36,978 nucleotides of DNA from Vreelandella sedimenti (GTDB taxonomy: Bacteria; Pseudomonadota; Gammaproteobacteria; Pseudomonadales; Halomonadaceae), in contig NZ_JACCGK010000025.1 of NCBI RefSeq assembly GCF_013416325.1, forward strand, positions 19,221 through 56,198, written 5' to 3'. Made by a program: the position numbers and the translations under genes. How positions within the stretch are numbered: position 1 is the stretch's first letter; each line of letters starts with the position of its first letter. Of the stretch, positions 16,404-25,501 are shown piece after piece. The notes beneath the pieces are model-generated. The model had not been told where the DNA came from. It worked only from the letters and a program-made list of their open reading frames with translations, and made no database searches.

Positions 16404-17425
16404 GCGGTCGCTTGGCCCCCGAGCGTGATCACCACTTTCCCCATGTGCGTCCGGGACGCCAGGTGATGGTAAGCGGCTTTCGCTTCGGTGAAGGGAAAGA
16501 CACTATCGATGACCGGCTTTAGCGCATGCTGCGCGATGGCAAGATTCATGGACTCGAAATGTGCTCTCGAGCCAACGTACAGGCCTCTCATAGTCACGTT
16601 GCGGCGGCGTACACGTGTGGGGTCGATCAAGCCTCCCGCCTGGGCACCGATAAGATGAACCGTGCCTCCATTTCGCGTAGCTTCGACAGATTTACCAACG
16701 TTCTCGCCGCCAACAACCTCAATGACGTGATCAACGCCACGGCCCCTTGTAAGGGCCATGACCTGCTCATGCCAATCTGGTGAGGTGGTATAGTCGATGC
16801 CTTCGTCGGCACCCAACTGCAAAGCGTTATTGAGCTTCGCTGCACTGGATGAGGTAGCGATCACCCGGGCTCCAGCCATCTTGGCGAACTGCAGTGCGAA
16901 CAACGAAACTCCACCGGTGCCCAAGGTTAGTACGGTCTCTCCAGGTTTGACAGGAGTGGCGCCGAAGAGAGCATTCCATGCTGTTGTTCCTGCGCACGGC
17001 AGCGTGGCTCCTTCTTCGAAAGACAGATGCGAGGGCAACTTTACGAGGCCGTTCTGATCGAACACGGCGTACTCTGCCAGTACGCCATGGCATGATCCAC
17101 CCAGGGCGGATACTCCAAAGGCTTCCTCGAAATCTCCCCCCAGCCAGTGCTGGAGGAACAAGGCGGCGACTCGATCACCGGGCTGAACTCGGGATACGCC
17201 CGATCCGATGCTGATTACTTCCCCCGCACCGTCGGAAAGCGGCACCAGATTCTCTGGTACGCTGCCCAGCGCATAGCGGCCTTCGGCCACTCGTAAATCA
17301 CGGTAGTTAAGGGATGCGGCTCGCATCCTTACCAGCACCTGCCCCGGCCCCGGGCGGGGAGTGTCGGCATGTCGTAACACTAGGCCATCGAGGCCCTGGT
17401 CGGGAATTAGATGATAAACCTGCAT
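16400..17425 (-). CDS. MDR-superfamily NAD(P)-dependent alcohol dehydrogenase-like protein
   Basis: A 341-residue medium-chain dehydrogenase. It has the N-terminal GroES-like fold with NYRDLRVAEGRY (no Cys ligand, so zinc-free), DGAGEVISIGSGVSRVQPGD near 75-94, GTGGVSLFALQFAKMAGA for the dinucleotide and a final MGKVVITLGG. It is similar in class to the gene at 14371 but clearly a different paralogue. The start ATG has AGAGGT upstream. It follows the SDR gene by 30 nt and overlaps AbrB by 4 nt. Confidence 0.9.
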   Translation of the reverse strand: MQVYHLIPDQGLDGLVLRHADTPRPGPGQVLVRMRAASLNYRDLRVAEGRYALGSVPENLVPLSDGAGEVISIGSGVSRVQPGDRVAALFLQHWLGGDFEEAFGVSALGGSCHGVLAEYAVFDQNGLVKLPSHLSFEEGATLPCAGTTAWNALFGATPVKPGETVLTLGTGGVSLFALQFAKMAGARVIATSSSAAKLNNALQLGADEGIDYTTSPDWHEQVMALTRGRGVDHVIEVVGGENVGKSVEATRNGGTVHLIGAQAGGLIDPTRVRRRNVTMRGLYVGSRAHFESMNLAIAQHALKPVIDSVFPFTEAKAAYHHLASRTHMGKVVITLGGQATA

Positions 17426-17455
17426 GGTTATACCTCTGGTGTATTCGATGGCGGC

Positions 17456-18211
17456 TCAACGTCCACCACTGACTCTCAATACGGCGCCGGTCACGTATGC
17501 GGCCGCGTCCGACATTAGCCATAAGATGGGGGCGGCGATTTCTTCCGGGGTGCCCATGCGACCAAGAGGAATCGTCTTCGCCAATGCTTGTGGGTCGGGT
17601 GCAGCGCCAAACGCAGTGTGAATTTCAGTGTCCGTGACGCCTGGTGACAGAGCGTTTACTCGAACCCCCTCCCCAGCCACTTCTCTGGCAAGCCCCAAGG
17701 TGAACGTTTCAACCGCTGCCTTCGATGCGCCATACCAGACGTAGGCACCGGCTGCACCCTGCTGGGCTGCACCCGATGATAGATTGACGATCGATCCGCC
17801 AGCGCCTCCCCTTTGGGTCGAGAGGCGCTGTACGGCTTGACGACTACACTCCATGAGGCCAAAGACGTTGACGTCGAAGACCTGATGGACGGTGGACATA
17901 GACGTCTCCATGAACTTGCCCCGTTGTCCGGTAATGCCAGCATTGTTCACCAGGGCGGCGAAGTGCCCTGGCTGTGCATCGATGGTCTCGAACAACCGCG
18001 TGATATCGTCCGACTTGCTGACGTCGCTACGCACTGCAAGGGCACTGCCCCCCGCCTGTTCTATTTCGGCAACGAGGCGCTCGGCCGCTTGGGTGTCGTT
18101 GCGGTAGGTGAATACAAGCCGATAACCTTGCTTCGCGGCCATACGACAGATGGCGCAGCCGATCCCCCGCGAGCCCCCTGTTACCAAAAGAATTTGCTGC
18201 TCGTTCGTCAT
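17456..18211 (-). CDS. SDR-family oxidoreductase (FabG-like)
   Basis: A 251-residue classical SDR: TGGSRGIG (11-18), NNAG (89-92), Ser145/146, Tyr160-GAS-Lys164 and the final SGGR. It has the length and motifs of FabG-like 3-oxoacyl or sugar dehydrogenases; the substrate is unknown. GGAGGGGGT is directly upstream of the ATG. It lies 14 nt after the LysR gene, so the two are almost surely co-transcribed. Confidence 0.92.
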   Translation of the reverse strand: MTNEQQILLVTGGSRGIGCAICRMAAKQGYRLVFTYRNDTQAAERLVAEIEQAGGSALAVRSDVSKSDDITRLFETIDAQPGHFAALVNNAGITGQRGKFMETSMSTVHQVFDVNVFGLMECSRQAVQRLSTQRGGAGGSIVNLSSGAAQQGAAGAYVWYGASKAAVETFTLGLAREVAGEGVRVNALSPGVTDTEIHTAFGAAPDPQALAKTIPLGRMGTPEEIAAPILWLMSDAAAYVTGAVLRVSGGR

Positions 18212-18225
18212 ACCCCCTCCTTACC

Positions 18226-19161
18226 TTAGCCAGCCAGATGTTGGCCTTCCTGTTCAGCCGTTAGTAGCAATAGGCGTACGAAGGCCTGTGGTCCCGGCGC
18301 CAACGCTTCGTCACGTCGGGTGATGATCCCGATGGGCCGCACCAGGCACTTGCCTCGAAACGGCACCGCGCGTAACCCCATAGCATTTAAAATTTTCGTG
18401 TCGACCGCAGGCATGACCGTGCCCCCAAATCCTGCCGCGGCTAATGCAAAAAGCGTCGGATACTGCAGGGCTTCGTACTTGGGCATGATGGCAATCCCCT
18501 CTGCCTTTGCGGCGTTTTCCAGCACTTCACGTGCGGTGGTGCCCACCGAGGAGCAGAGAAGGTTGATGTTCGCGAGATCTCGTATTCGGGCATGCCCGCG
18601 AATGGCAAGCGGGTGATCTTCGCGAACAATCAGGGAGAATTCCTGATCGAAGATTGGGTTGAAGGCCAGCTTGTCCGTGGTCGGCTGATAGGGCCCGATT
18701 CCGACGTCCACACTCCCGTTAAGGATCGCTTCCAACATTTGTGGTGCTAGCTCCTCACGAAGCAGAACGCGGATGCCGGGGTGCTCACTTTCAAACGTGG
18801 CCAACACTTTCGGGGCGAGGCTCATGGCGATGGTGGGCGAGAAAGATACCACCACCTGGCCGGTCAACAGACCTGCCTGGGCATGGATGTCGCGCATGAG
18901 CCGCTCGGATTCCGCCAGCAACCGCTTGCCTCGCTCAAGTAGTTCTGCTCCCGCCGTTGTAAGCCGTACCTGGCGGGTAGAGCGAACCAAAAGCTTCACC
19001 CCAAGTGCGTTTTCCAACTGGTTAATCTGAGATGTCACTGCTGGCTGAGAGCGACTAAGCATCTCAGCTGCGCGTCGGAAGCTGAGTGTTTCGGCAACAG
19101 CAATGAAAGTATCCAGCCGACGGAAAATCGTGGGAGAGATTGTTTCTGGGTTCAGCGCCAT
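18226..19161 (-). CDS. LysR-family transcriptional regulator
   Basis: A 311-residue LTTR with N-terminal winged helix (TFIAVAETLSFRRAAEMLSR, then SQPAVTSQINQLENALG, about 18-55) and a two-lobed effector domain (GPYQPTTDKLAF, VREDHPLAIRGHARI, LLCSSVGTTAREVL). LysR genes are usually divergent from their target; this one is on the same strand between the flavin reductase and the SDR. It could be the first gene of a sub-operon (SDR to hydroxy-acid dehydrogenase) or be read through from the TRAP genes. The 60-nt upstream gap leaves little room for a promoter. Confidence 0.94.
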   Translation of the reverse strand: MALNPETISPTIFRRLDTFIAVAETLSFRRAAEMLSRSQPAVTSQINQLENALGVKLLVRSTRQVRLTTAGAELLERGKRLLAESERLMRDIHAQAGLLTGQVVVSFSPTIAMSLAPKVLATFESEHPGIRVLLREELAPQMLEAILNGSVDVGIGPYQPTTDKLAFNPIFDQEFSLIVREDHPLAIRGHARIRDLANINLLCSSVGTTAREVLENAAKAEGIAIMPKYEALQYPTLFALAAAGFGGTVMPAVDTKILNAMGLRAVPFRGKCLVRPIGIITRRDEALAPGPQAFVRLLLLTAEQEGQHLAG

Positions 19162-19221
19162 ACTCGATTTTCCTTACCATTAAAGGAAAGTTCGAAGCCG
19201 CGACGAGTCATAAAGGAGGCC

Positions 19222-19824
19222 TTAGCGTTCATCGGGGCGTAACAGTTCGAATACCCGTTCGACAACCGCATAATCGCGATAACCGCAGCGGGCGAGCGAC
19301 TGGGCCGCGACCGTGTCAAACCGCCCGTCGCGAATATATTCTTCATTGATATACACACCTACGACCTGACCTATCACCAGATACCGATCTGTCGGTTTTC
19401 CGTCCAAATCCAACAACTCGCTATAATGCACTGTACGGCATTCCAATGCGGCAGGCGCCCTGGCGACACGAGGCGGCTTGACCAAGCGTGAAGGCGCCAT
19501 TTCCAGGCCTGCATAGTCAAACTCATTCTCACCATGCGGTAGACTGGCCGAACTCTCACTCATGGCCTGCGACAAGGGCATGGTGGCCAGGTTGTAGACG
19601 AATTCGCGGGTCGCTTGCGCATTTCGTGGGGAGTCTTTCATGCCTTCACTGGTAAAGCCGACCATAGGAGGACGGCTCGACATGGCATTGAAGAAACTGT
19701 ACGGCGCCAGATTAGGCACCCCCTCATCGGTCAAGGTCGAAATCCAGCCAATGGGCCTGGGGGCGATAATGGCCTTAAACGGATCGTACGCAAGGCCATG
19801 GCCCGCTGACGGTTCGTAGAACAT
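19222..19824 (-). CDS. Flavin reductase family protein (FMN-binding split barrel)
   Basis: A 200-residue protein of the flavin reductase-like (DIM6/NTAB, COG1853) group: LAYDPFKAIIAPRPIGWIST (11-30), an NLAPYSFFNAMSSRPPMVGF block for FMN, and a C-terminal YLVIGQVVGVYINE. The family binds FMN and often reduces flavin for a partner monooxygenase. No two-component monooxygenase is encoded in the cluster, so the partner is elsewhere or the protein has another FMN role. AGAGG precedes the start. It lies 51 nt after the dioxygenase gene. Confidence 0.9.
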   Translation of the reverse strand: MFYEPSAGHGLAYDPFKAIIAPRPIGWISTLTDEGVPNLAPYSFFNAMSSRPPMVGFTSEGMKDSPRNAQATREFVYNLATMPLSQAMSESSASLPHGENEFDYAGLEMAPSRLVKPPRVARAPAALECRTVHYSELLDLDGKPTDRYLVIGQVVGVYINEEYIRDGRFDTVAAQSLARCGYRDYAVVERVFELLRPDER

Positions 19825-19875
19825 CCAGACTAGCCTCTTGAGTGAACGAGAATTATTGCAGCGGCAAGCAGCCGA

Positions 19876-20793
19876 CTACCGGGGTTCACGGTCAGCGCCA
19901 ACAGCCTGGGCCTGGGGCGAGTCGAAGATCCAGTCGGCCATGACTTGGCACCGCTTGATAAAACGGTGCTCATCGGGAGCATAATCGGCGACGGCGTTAT
20001 GCAGCGTACCAATGTTCTCCCACATAAGAACGTCATGCTCGTTCCACTCATGAGTATATTGGTACTTCGGGTCGAGCTGATGCTTGAATAGAAATTCCAG
20101 CATCTCTTCGCTTTCCTTTTCTGACCAACCATCAATGCATACGGTATAGCCGGGATTGGCGTATAGCACCCTACGCCCCGTGATGGGATGGGTAAGGAAG
20201 ACTGGATGTGACACCGGTGGTTTGGCCTTGCGCTGCTCTGGGGTCAGCGGGGGACGCGTACTGCCTTTCTCGCGGCGCATCATTTCCCAGAATTTGTTGA
20301 AGTCATGGGTGGCCGTGGCGGTGGCTAATTTTTGCTTCACGTCTTCGGGCAAGTCTTCGTAAGCCGCTTGCATATTGGCGAAGCTTGTGCAACCGAGTGC
20401 CTTGCCATCGCGACGCGGCACCTTGATCGCATACAGCACATTGGCAAAGGCAATGGTGCTGCTGTAGGACATATCGGTGTGCCAGTCCTGACCGGCATCC
20501 GCGATACCGATGGGTTTTCCATTCTCGACGATATTGGAGAGGATCATTACTTCAGGATGACCGGGAGACTGAAACGTGTTGGCCACATTGATTTCGAGTG
20601 TACCGAAACGGCTGCTGAAGTGCTTTAAACTCGCGTCATCCAAGCTCTGCCCATTAAAGCAAAGCACTCCATGCTCGCCTAGCGCGTTAACAATGGCATC
20701 AAAAGTTTCTTGATCTAATTGTTGTGTTAGGTCCAAACCATCAACCTTTGCGCCGAGGGTCTTTCCACTAGGCTTAATATTTAGCGTAGACAT
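19876..20793 (-). CDS. TauD/TfdA-family Fe(II)/2-oxoglutarate dioxygenase
   Basis: A 305-residue dioxygenase. The iron triad is visible as His105 and Asp107 in DWHTDMSY and His265 in GTLHNAVADY; Arg277 or Arg281 can bind 2-oxoglutarate. The family hydroxylates next to S, O or N heteroatoms, releasing sulfite from taurine or cleaving aryl ethers such as 2,4-D. TRAP, FAH and alpha-hydroxy-acid dehydrogenase neighbours point to an organic acid more than to taurine. AGGAGA is 8 nt upstream of the ATG. It is 31 nt after the FAH gene. Confidence 0.93.
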   Translation of the reverse strand: MSTLNIKPSGKTLGAKVDGLDLTQQLDQETFDAIVNALGEHGVLCFNGQSLDDASLKHFSSRFGTLEINVANTFQSPGHPEVMILSNIVENGKPIGIADAGQDWHTDMSYSSTIAFANVLYAIKVPRRDGKALGCTSFANMQAAYEDLPEDVKQKLATATATHDFNKFWEMMRREKGSTRPPLTPEQRKAKPPVSHPVFLTHPITGRRVLYANPGYTVCIDGWSEKESEEMLEFLFKHQLDPKYQYTHEWNEHDVLMWENIGTLHNAVADYAPDEHRFIKRCQVMADWIFDSPQAQAVGADREPR

Positions 20794-20824
20794 AGCTATT
20801 TCTCCTGGATTTCAATTCACAAGG

Positions 20825-21748
20825 TCAAGCAGATCGCCTGACGTCGTTGGCAAGTACGCCAATCGGAGGGATTTCCATGCGCACCTGATCGCCCTGGGTG
20901 AGATACATGGGGGGATCCCTGAAACAGCCCACACCGGATGGCGTGCCGGTCGCGATGACATCACCGGGCTCCAACGTCATGAAGCGGCTGAGATAGGACA
21001 GGATGTAAGCCACCGGGAAAATCATGTCGCTGGTATTGCCTTCCTGCATCAGAGTGTCATTTACCCAGCAGCGCAGCTGGACGTTGGTGGGATCGGTCAG
21101 CTCATCGGCGGTAAGTAGCACCGGCCCCATAGGGGTAAAGCCATCCATGCTCTTGGCGAAAGTGGTTTGCGGTGGCTTTACATCGAACTGAAACTCGCGA
21201 GCGGAAACATCATTGATGATCGTATAACCGGCGATGTATTCCAGCGCGTGTGGTTCAGGGATATCTTTCATATTCCTCCCAATAACCACGGCAAGTTCCA
21301 CTTCCCAATCTAGTTTATTCACCGAGGCGGGGCAGGGAATCGAGGCCCCAGTACCGATCACAGAGGTAGGCATCTTGGCAAAAATACGAGGCTCATCCTG
21401 GGCCAGGAGGCCCCCTTCACCAGCATGAGCGCCATAATTTCTACCGACCCCAAGGATTTTACCTGGGCGCGGTATTGGTGCTTCTAGGGTTAGGGTGTCA
21501 TGATCCACCAATGATTCATTTCCCGCTGTGGCCGCAGCTTCGCGCAGCAGCGACAGGTCTCCTTTGGCACGATCAAGCAGCACAGTCATATCAGAGGGAA
21601 CCAGGAACATCGCTTGCTCGGCTGCATCTAATTGGCCCTTTTGACGCAGCAACGCTTCCAACGCACTGCGTAAATCAATGACTTGATTACTGTCATACAA
21701 CGAGCCCACACGCCGGACACCCTTCGTCGTGTATGTGATTAGTTTCAT
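20825..21748 (-). CDS. Fumarylacetoacetate hydrolase (FAH) family protein
   Basis: A 307-residue protein of the FAH/2-keto-4-pentenoate hydratase fold. The metal site is recognisable: Glu149 and Glu151 in DWEVELAVVIGR and Asp180 in NDVSARE. Family motifs GVGRNYGAHAGE (100-111), FAKSMDGFTPMGP and VIATGTPSGVG follow. Members hydrolyse or hydrate ring-fission products such as fumarylpyruvate, or act as decarboxylases. GGAG sits upstream of the ATG. Position between TRAP and dioxygenase genes suggests a late step in degrading the imported acid. Confidence 0.93.
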   Translation of the reverse strand: MKLITYTTKGVRRVGSLYDSNQVIDLRSALEALLRQKGQLDAAEQAMFLVPSDMTVLLDRAKGDLSLLREAAATAGNESLVDHDTLTLEAPIPRPGKILGVGRNYGAHAGEGGLLAQDEPRIFAKMPTSVIGTGASIPCPASVNKLDWEVELAVVIGRNMKDIPEPHALEYIAGYTIINDVSAREFQFDVKPPQTTFAKSMDGFTPMGPVLLTADELTDPTNVQLRCWVNDTLMQEGNTSDMIFPVAYILSYLSRFMTLEPGDVIATGTPSGVGCFRDPPMYLTQGDQVRMEIPPIGVLANDVRRSA

Positions 21749-21805
21749 CCTTTACTCCTTCTATGGGTTGGACCATTGCCTGATTGGTAAGCTGCCATGT
21801 ATCTC

Positions 21806-23125
21806 TCAACCCAGCAGATTCGGAAGGAATAGAGAAATTGAGGGGAATGCAATTAGCAAACCGAGAATCAGCATTTCGGCGACCAAGAATGGGGCTACTC
21901 CTGTAAAACCTTCTTTCGTGCTGACTCCTGTTGATCCCGACGCGATATAGATATTCAATCCCAATGGTGGTGATACGAGACCAATCTCCGCGGTCTTTAT
22001 GAGAACTATGCCAAGCCAGATCCCATCAAACCCCAAACCTGTTAGTACTGCATAAGTAATAGGAACGGTCAGCACGATAATGGCAAACTGATCCATGAAC
22101 ATGCCGAGAATGAGATAAATAAACACGACCAGTAACAGTACCGTGTAGGGTGAAAGGCCTGCAGTTGAGATCCACTCAATCATGGTGGTGGTTACGTGGG
22201 TATACGCCATGAAATATCCAAACAGCAGCGCCCCAAAGATGATGGCCACAATCATGGCCGTGGTGCGCAGCGTCTTGCCGACGGCCTCGTAAAAAGATCC
22301 CCACGTCATACGGCGTAGCATCAGGCTGATAGCCAGTGCTCCAAAAGCACCGATTGCACCGACTTCCGTTGGGGTGGCGATGCCTGAGTAGAGAGCCCCT
22401 AGCACGATAAAAATCAGAACAAGCATTGGCCAAATGCGACCTGTCTGGCGGAGTTCACCCGCCGCTTCGTCATCGCTATCCGCCTTAAGAATTTGAGACT
22501 TGATCAGCTTTGGGTCCGGCGCCCAGTTCGGCTTGATGCGCACTACAATAGCGATCGTCACGATGTAGCCTAGTGCCGTCACAATGCCGGGAATCAGTCC
22601 AGCCATAAAAAGCCTACCGATTGATTCCTCGGTAATGATGCCGTAGACGATGAATGCGATCGACGGAGGAATCATAATCGCCAAGGTGCCAGCAATGGCC
22701 ATGGTGCCGATAGAGAACCCTTCGTTGTATCCCAACGACTTCATCGTGGGGAAGGCAGCACTTGAGATCGAGGCCACCGAGGCGGTACTGCTACCCGATG
22801 CCGAGGCGAGGATGGAGCCAGCCAGTACACAGGCCATAGCCAAGCCTCCTTTGACCCGATGCATCAGGCGGCTACATGAAATCATCATGTCTTTGGCAAT
22901 GCCGCTGGCACCGAGGAACTCGGCCATTAATACGAACATCGGTATGGTCAGCAGTACGTAATTCGATGCCGTATGGTGAACAACTTGACCAAGTAAGCTG
23001 CCAACGATGCCCGGACTTACGATCATGGCCAGGCTGATAGTCCCAGCGAGACCGAGGGCAAAACCGACTGGCACACCAACCACAATCAATAAGAGCAGTA
23101 GCCCTATGCCGAGGAAAATATCCAT
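21806..23125 (-). CDS. TRAP transporter large permease (DctM-type)
   Basis: A 439-residue membrane protein with about twelve hydrophobic segments. Family motifs include VPVGFALGLAGTISL (18-32), the SGSSTASVASISSAAFP block (about 110-126) and the FMDQFAIIVLTVPITY region. It ends SISLFLPNLLG. It transports the ligand brought by the DctP protein (23694-24719) using a sodium gradient. It lies 21 nt after the small permease gene and 57 nt before FAH. Confidence 0.95.
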   Translation of the reverse strand: MDIFLGIGLLLLLIVVGVPVGFALGLAGTISLAMIVSPGIVGSLLGQVVHHTASNYVLLTIPMFVLMAEFLGASGIAKDMMISCSRLMHRVKGGLAMACVLAGSILASASGSSTASVASISSAAFPTMKSLGYNEGFSIGTMAIAGTLAIMIPPSIAFIVYGIITEESIGRLFMAGLIPGIVTALGYIVTIAIVVRIKPNWAPDPKLIKSQILKADSDDEAAGELRQTGRIWPMLVLIFIVLGALYSGIATPTEVGAIGAFGALAISLMLRRMTWGSFYEAVGKTLRTTAMIVAIIFGALLFGYFMAYTHVTTTMIEWISTAGLSPYTVLLLVVFIYLILGMFMDQFAIIVLTVPITYAVLTGLGFDGIWLGIVLIKTAEIGLVSPPLGLNIYIASGSTGVSTKEGFTGVAPFLVAEMLILGLLIAFPSISLFLPNLLG

Positions 23126-23146
23126 TGAGTCATATCCAAGATAAAA

Positions 23147-23662
23147 TCAGTGTGAGGAGCCAATGGCACTCAGACGGGGGGCAGTCGCATCGAGTAGTAA
23201 GCGTACCGCGAGTAAGCCACAGCCAAGCGGAATCCAGACCCAGGACCAAGCAACCGGCCAATCGATGACGCCCATGATCAGCTTTCCCTGTTCCCAAGCA
23301 TCGTGGAATTCGATATAGCCTTGCCAAGTCATTGCGGCAATGTAACCCGCTGAGGCCAGCAGCCCGACCCGAACCAGAGGACCGACTAGCGCTGCTGGCA
23401 GTCGGTGGATAAGCAACTTGATCTGGATGGCCCCACCGGTTCGGTAGCCCCAGGACAGGGCTAGCATGGTCACCATAACGAGCAGGTAATACTGAGTAAG
23501 GTGATGTTGGAAGGTGAGAGGTGAGCTAAATAGATGTCGTAAGATGGCATCGAAGGTTACCAGCACCATAGTAATTAATGCTGCGCAGCCTGCAATGATG
23601 GCAGCTACGTTTTCTATCCAGATCAGCACACGATCGATACGCCCATGTATTGAAAAAAACAT
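23147..23662 (-). CDS. TRAP transporter small permease (DctQ-type)
   Basis: A 171-residue protein with four hydrophobic segments (about 14-33, 49-71, 86-107 and 130-155). The frame is open to 23704, but the start at 23662 is directly preceded by AGGAGGTGA with good spacing, and the extra 14 residues would overlap DctP, so 23662 is preferred. It forms the membrane part together with the large permease. There is a 31-nt gap from the dctP stop. Confidence 0.88.
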   Translation of the reverse strand: MFFSIHGRIDRVLIWIENVAAIIAGCAALITMVLVTFDAILRHLFSSPLTFQHHLTQYYLLVMVTMLALSWGYRTGGAIQIKLLIHRLPAALVGPLVRVGLLASAGYIAAMTWQGYIEFHDAWEQGKLIMGVIDWPVAWSWVWIPLGCGLLAVRLLLDATAPRLSAIGSSH

Positions 23663-23693
23663 GCCTCTCACCTCCTCGTTCTCCCAGGCTTCT

Positions 23694-24719
23694 CTACTGG
23701 CCATTCAATGCGCTGCTGTATTCTTCAAGCGCCTGTGCGGCTGCTAGCCCTCGGTTATCGAGGCGTTGAACCCAATCTTTCTGGACTTCAGCGAGGCTGC
23801 TATTAATCTTGTCGAGTTCATCTGGAGCGAATTCATAGATTTCGATGCCAAGCTCGGTAAATTCCTGTGCCAGCACTTCGACTTCCTGATCCAGATGGCT
23901 GGCCATGGCTTCTTCAGTGCGAGTGCCGCAGTTGACTAAGGTAGTCTGCATCTCACTGGATAAGGCGTCGAAATTATCCAGAGGCATGCTGAGAACATTG
24001 GTAAAAGTGCCGAAAGCACCATTGCTGCTCATGCTCTTCATGAGTTCTTGAAGACTGAAGGGCTTGATGCTGGCAAAAGCAGAGATAGTGCCGTCCACCG
24101 TGCCTCGCTCAAGAGCGATATAAGTATCGCCGATAGGGATTTCAGCGGGTGATGCACCCAATTCGGAAATTGCCAGGTTCATGGCGCCGCCGGCAGAGCG
24201 AAGCACGGTTCCTTCGAAGGCGTCGGCGCTATCGATCTTTTCACCAATGGATACCAATTGGTAAGGGGGGTAGGCCATGACAAGAAGTGGCATCAGATTG
24301 TTCGAGGTAAACTCTTCTTTCAAAATGCCACTCTTCAACGCACTAGAGTAGGCGGTGACAATTTCCGTAGAAGAACTGCCCAGGCCTGGGAGCATCGAAA
24401 CGCCATTCAACGGCAGTTCATCACTGACATAACCAATGGGGACCGGGGCTACATCAGCGATACCTCCTTTGATCGCCCGAAGTAGCTCAGGAGTTTTCGA
24501 AATTTGCCCGCCAGGGTAATAATCAAAGCTAATTTGATCATCAGTCTCTTCGCTGACGCATGCCATCCAAGGTTCTATACCTTGTTTGGTTATCACATGG
24601 CTTTCAGGACTACCATGGACCATGGATAACGTTACCGACTCCTGGGCCTGTGCAACCCCCATGCCGGTGGTAAGTAGAGTTGCTGAGGTGATGGCCAAAA
24701 CCAATTGTTTCTTTATCAT
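23694..24719 (-). CDS. dctP: TRAP transporter substrate-binding protein (DctP-type)
   Basis: A 341-residue periplasmic protein with a signal peptide (MIKKQLVLAITSATLLTTGMGVAQA, cleavage after about 25). It has TRAP features: HGSPESHVITKQGIEPW near the start, FDYYPGGQISKTPELLRAIKGGIADV and a LERGTVDGTISAFASIKPF block. It probably binds an organic acid; the specific ligand is unknown. The ATG has GAGG about 8 nt upstream. It follows the GST-like gene by 88 nt. Confidence 0.94.
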   Translation of the reverse strand: MIKKQLVLAITSATLLTTGMGVAQAQESVTLSMVHGSPESHVITKQGIEPWMACVSEETDDQISFDYYPGGQISKTPELLRAIKGGIADVAPVPIGYVSDELPLNGVSMLPGLGSSSTEIVTAYSSALKSGILKEEFTSNNLMPLLVMAYPPYQLVSIGEKIDSADAFEGTVLRSAGGAMNLAISELGASPAEIPIGDTYIALERGTVDGTISAFASIKPFSLQELMKSMSSNGAFGTFTNVLSMPLDNFDALSSEMQTTLVNCGTRTEEAMASHLDQEVEVLAQEFTELGIEIYEFAPDELDKINSSLAEVQKDWVQRLDNRGLAAAQALEEYSSALNGQ

Positions 24720-24807
24720 TGTAGGTGCCTCAAATTACTTTGGGGATGTATTATTATTGCTTGTATTCTGAGTGATAGACTTACCGATGATTCGATCTTT
24801 CGTATTG

Positions 24808-25416
24808 CTAACGTGTTTGATCAGGCAGTGTTTTTTGAAAGGAGTCTCTTTGCACGAACTCTTCGTACCAATCACTCAACTGTGGGCGGTTACTCAGCCA
24901 ATCGTGATCGCCATGACGGAGCTGCAGCCAGGCAATCGCACACGCGACGCCGATGGATCCCAAATCGACGTTGTTGGCAAACTCTGGAACGCTTTCCTCA
25001 ATCGTATCCATCCCACGAGAGGCGGTTGCTAACTGCTTTTCGATCCAGGCAGCGGAGCGTTCCTCCTCAGGGCGCATGTTTTCTAACCGTACTGCCATGC
25101 CTGCGTCTAGTACGCCATCGACCAATGCAACTAGCGTACGGGTTCTCCAGCGCTCCTGGGCGTCTTGCGACAGGAGATGGCCGTCCCCCTCGACTTCGTT
25201 TAGGTACTCGCAGATGACTGGTGAGTCATAAATAATGTGGCCGCTATTCGTCATGAGGGCGGGGATCTTTGCTAAAGGATTTATTTCCCAGAATCCCGTG
25301 GATGGATCACGTGGATTGACCTCTACCATCTTGACACTGTCATGCAGGCCAAGCTCATAGGCGACCAACCTTGCTTTCCGTGCATACGGAGAATTTGCTG
25401 ACATGTAGAGTTGCAT
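24808..25416 (-). CDS. Glutathione S-transferase family protein
   Basis: A 202-residue GST with a thioredoxin-like N-terminal domain (MQLYMSANSPYARKARL with Ser-Pro-Tyr in the catalytic loop, NPLAKIPAL with cis-Pro, then DSPVICEYLNE, whose Asp-Ser binds the gamma-glutamyl group) and a helical C-terminal domain. GSTs of this length can be dehalogenases, maleylpyruvate isomerases or detoxifiers. It is the first gene of the TRAP cluster, with GGAG 7 nt upstream of its ATG and a palindromic site 93 bp further up. Confidence 0.9.
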   Translation of the reverse strand: MQLYMSANSPYARKARLVAYELGLHDSVKMVEVNPRDPSTGFWEINPLAKIPALMTNSGHIIYDSPVICEYLNEVEGDGHLLSQDAQERWRTRTLVALVDGVLDAGMAVRLENMRPEEERSAAWIEKQLATASRGMDTIEESVPEFANNVDLGSIGVACAIAWLQLRHGDHDWLSNRPQLSDWYEEFVQRDSFQKTLPDQTR

Positions 25417-25501
25417 TTACGCTCCAGACAGTTTGTTTTTATGTGTACTGCTCATTGCGTTGCCTTGATTTAAGTCATTAGATTGATAATTTACAACACA
25501 A

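Noticed and set aside
13447..19349. Many plus-strand open frames opposite the second cluster
   Set aside because: They are antisense shadows of well-supported minus-strand genes, without family motifs or ribosome-binding sites.
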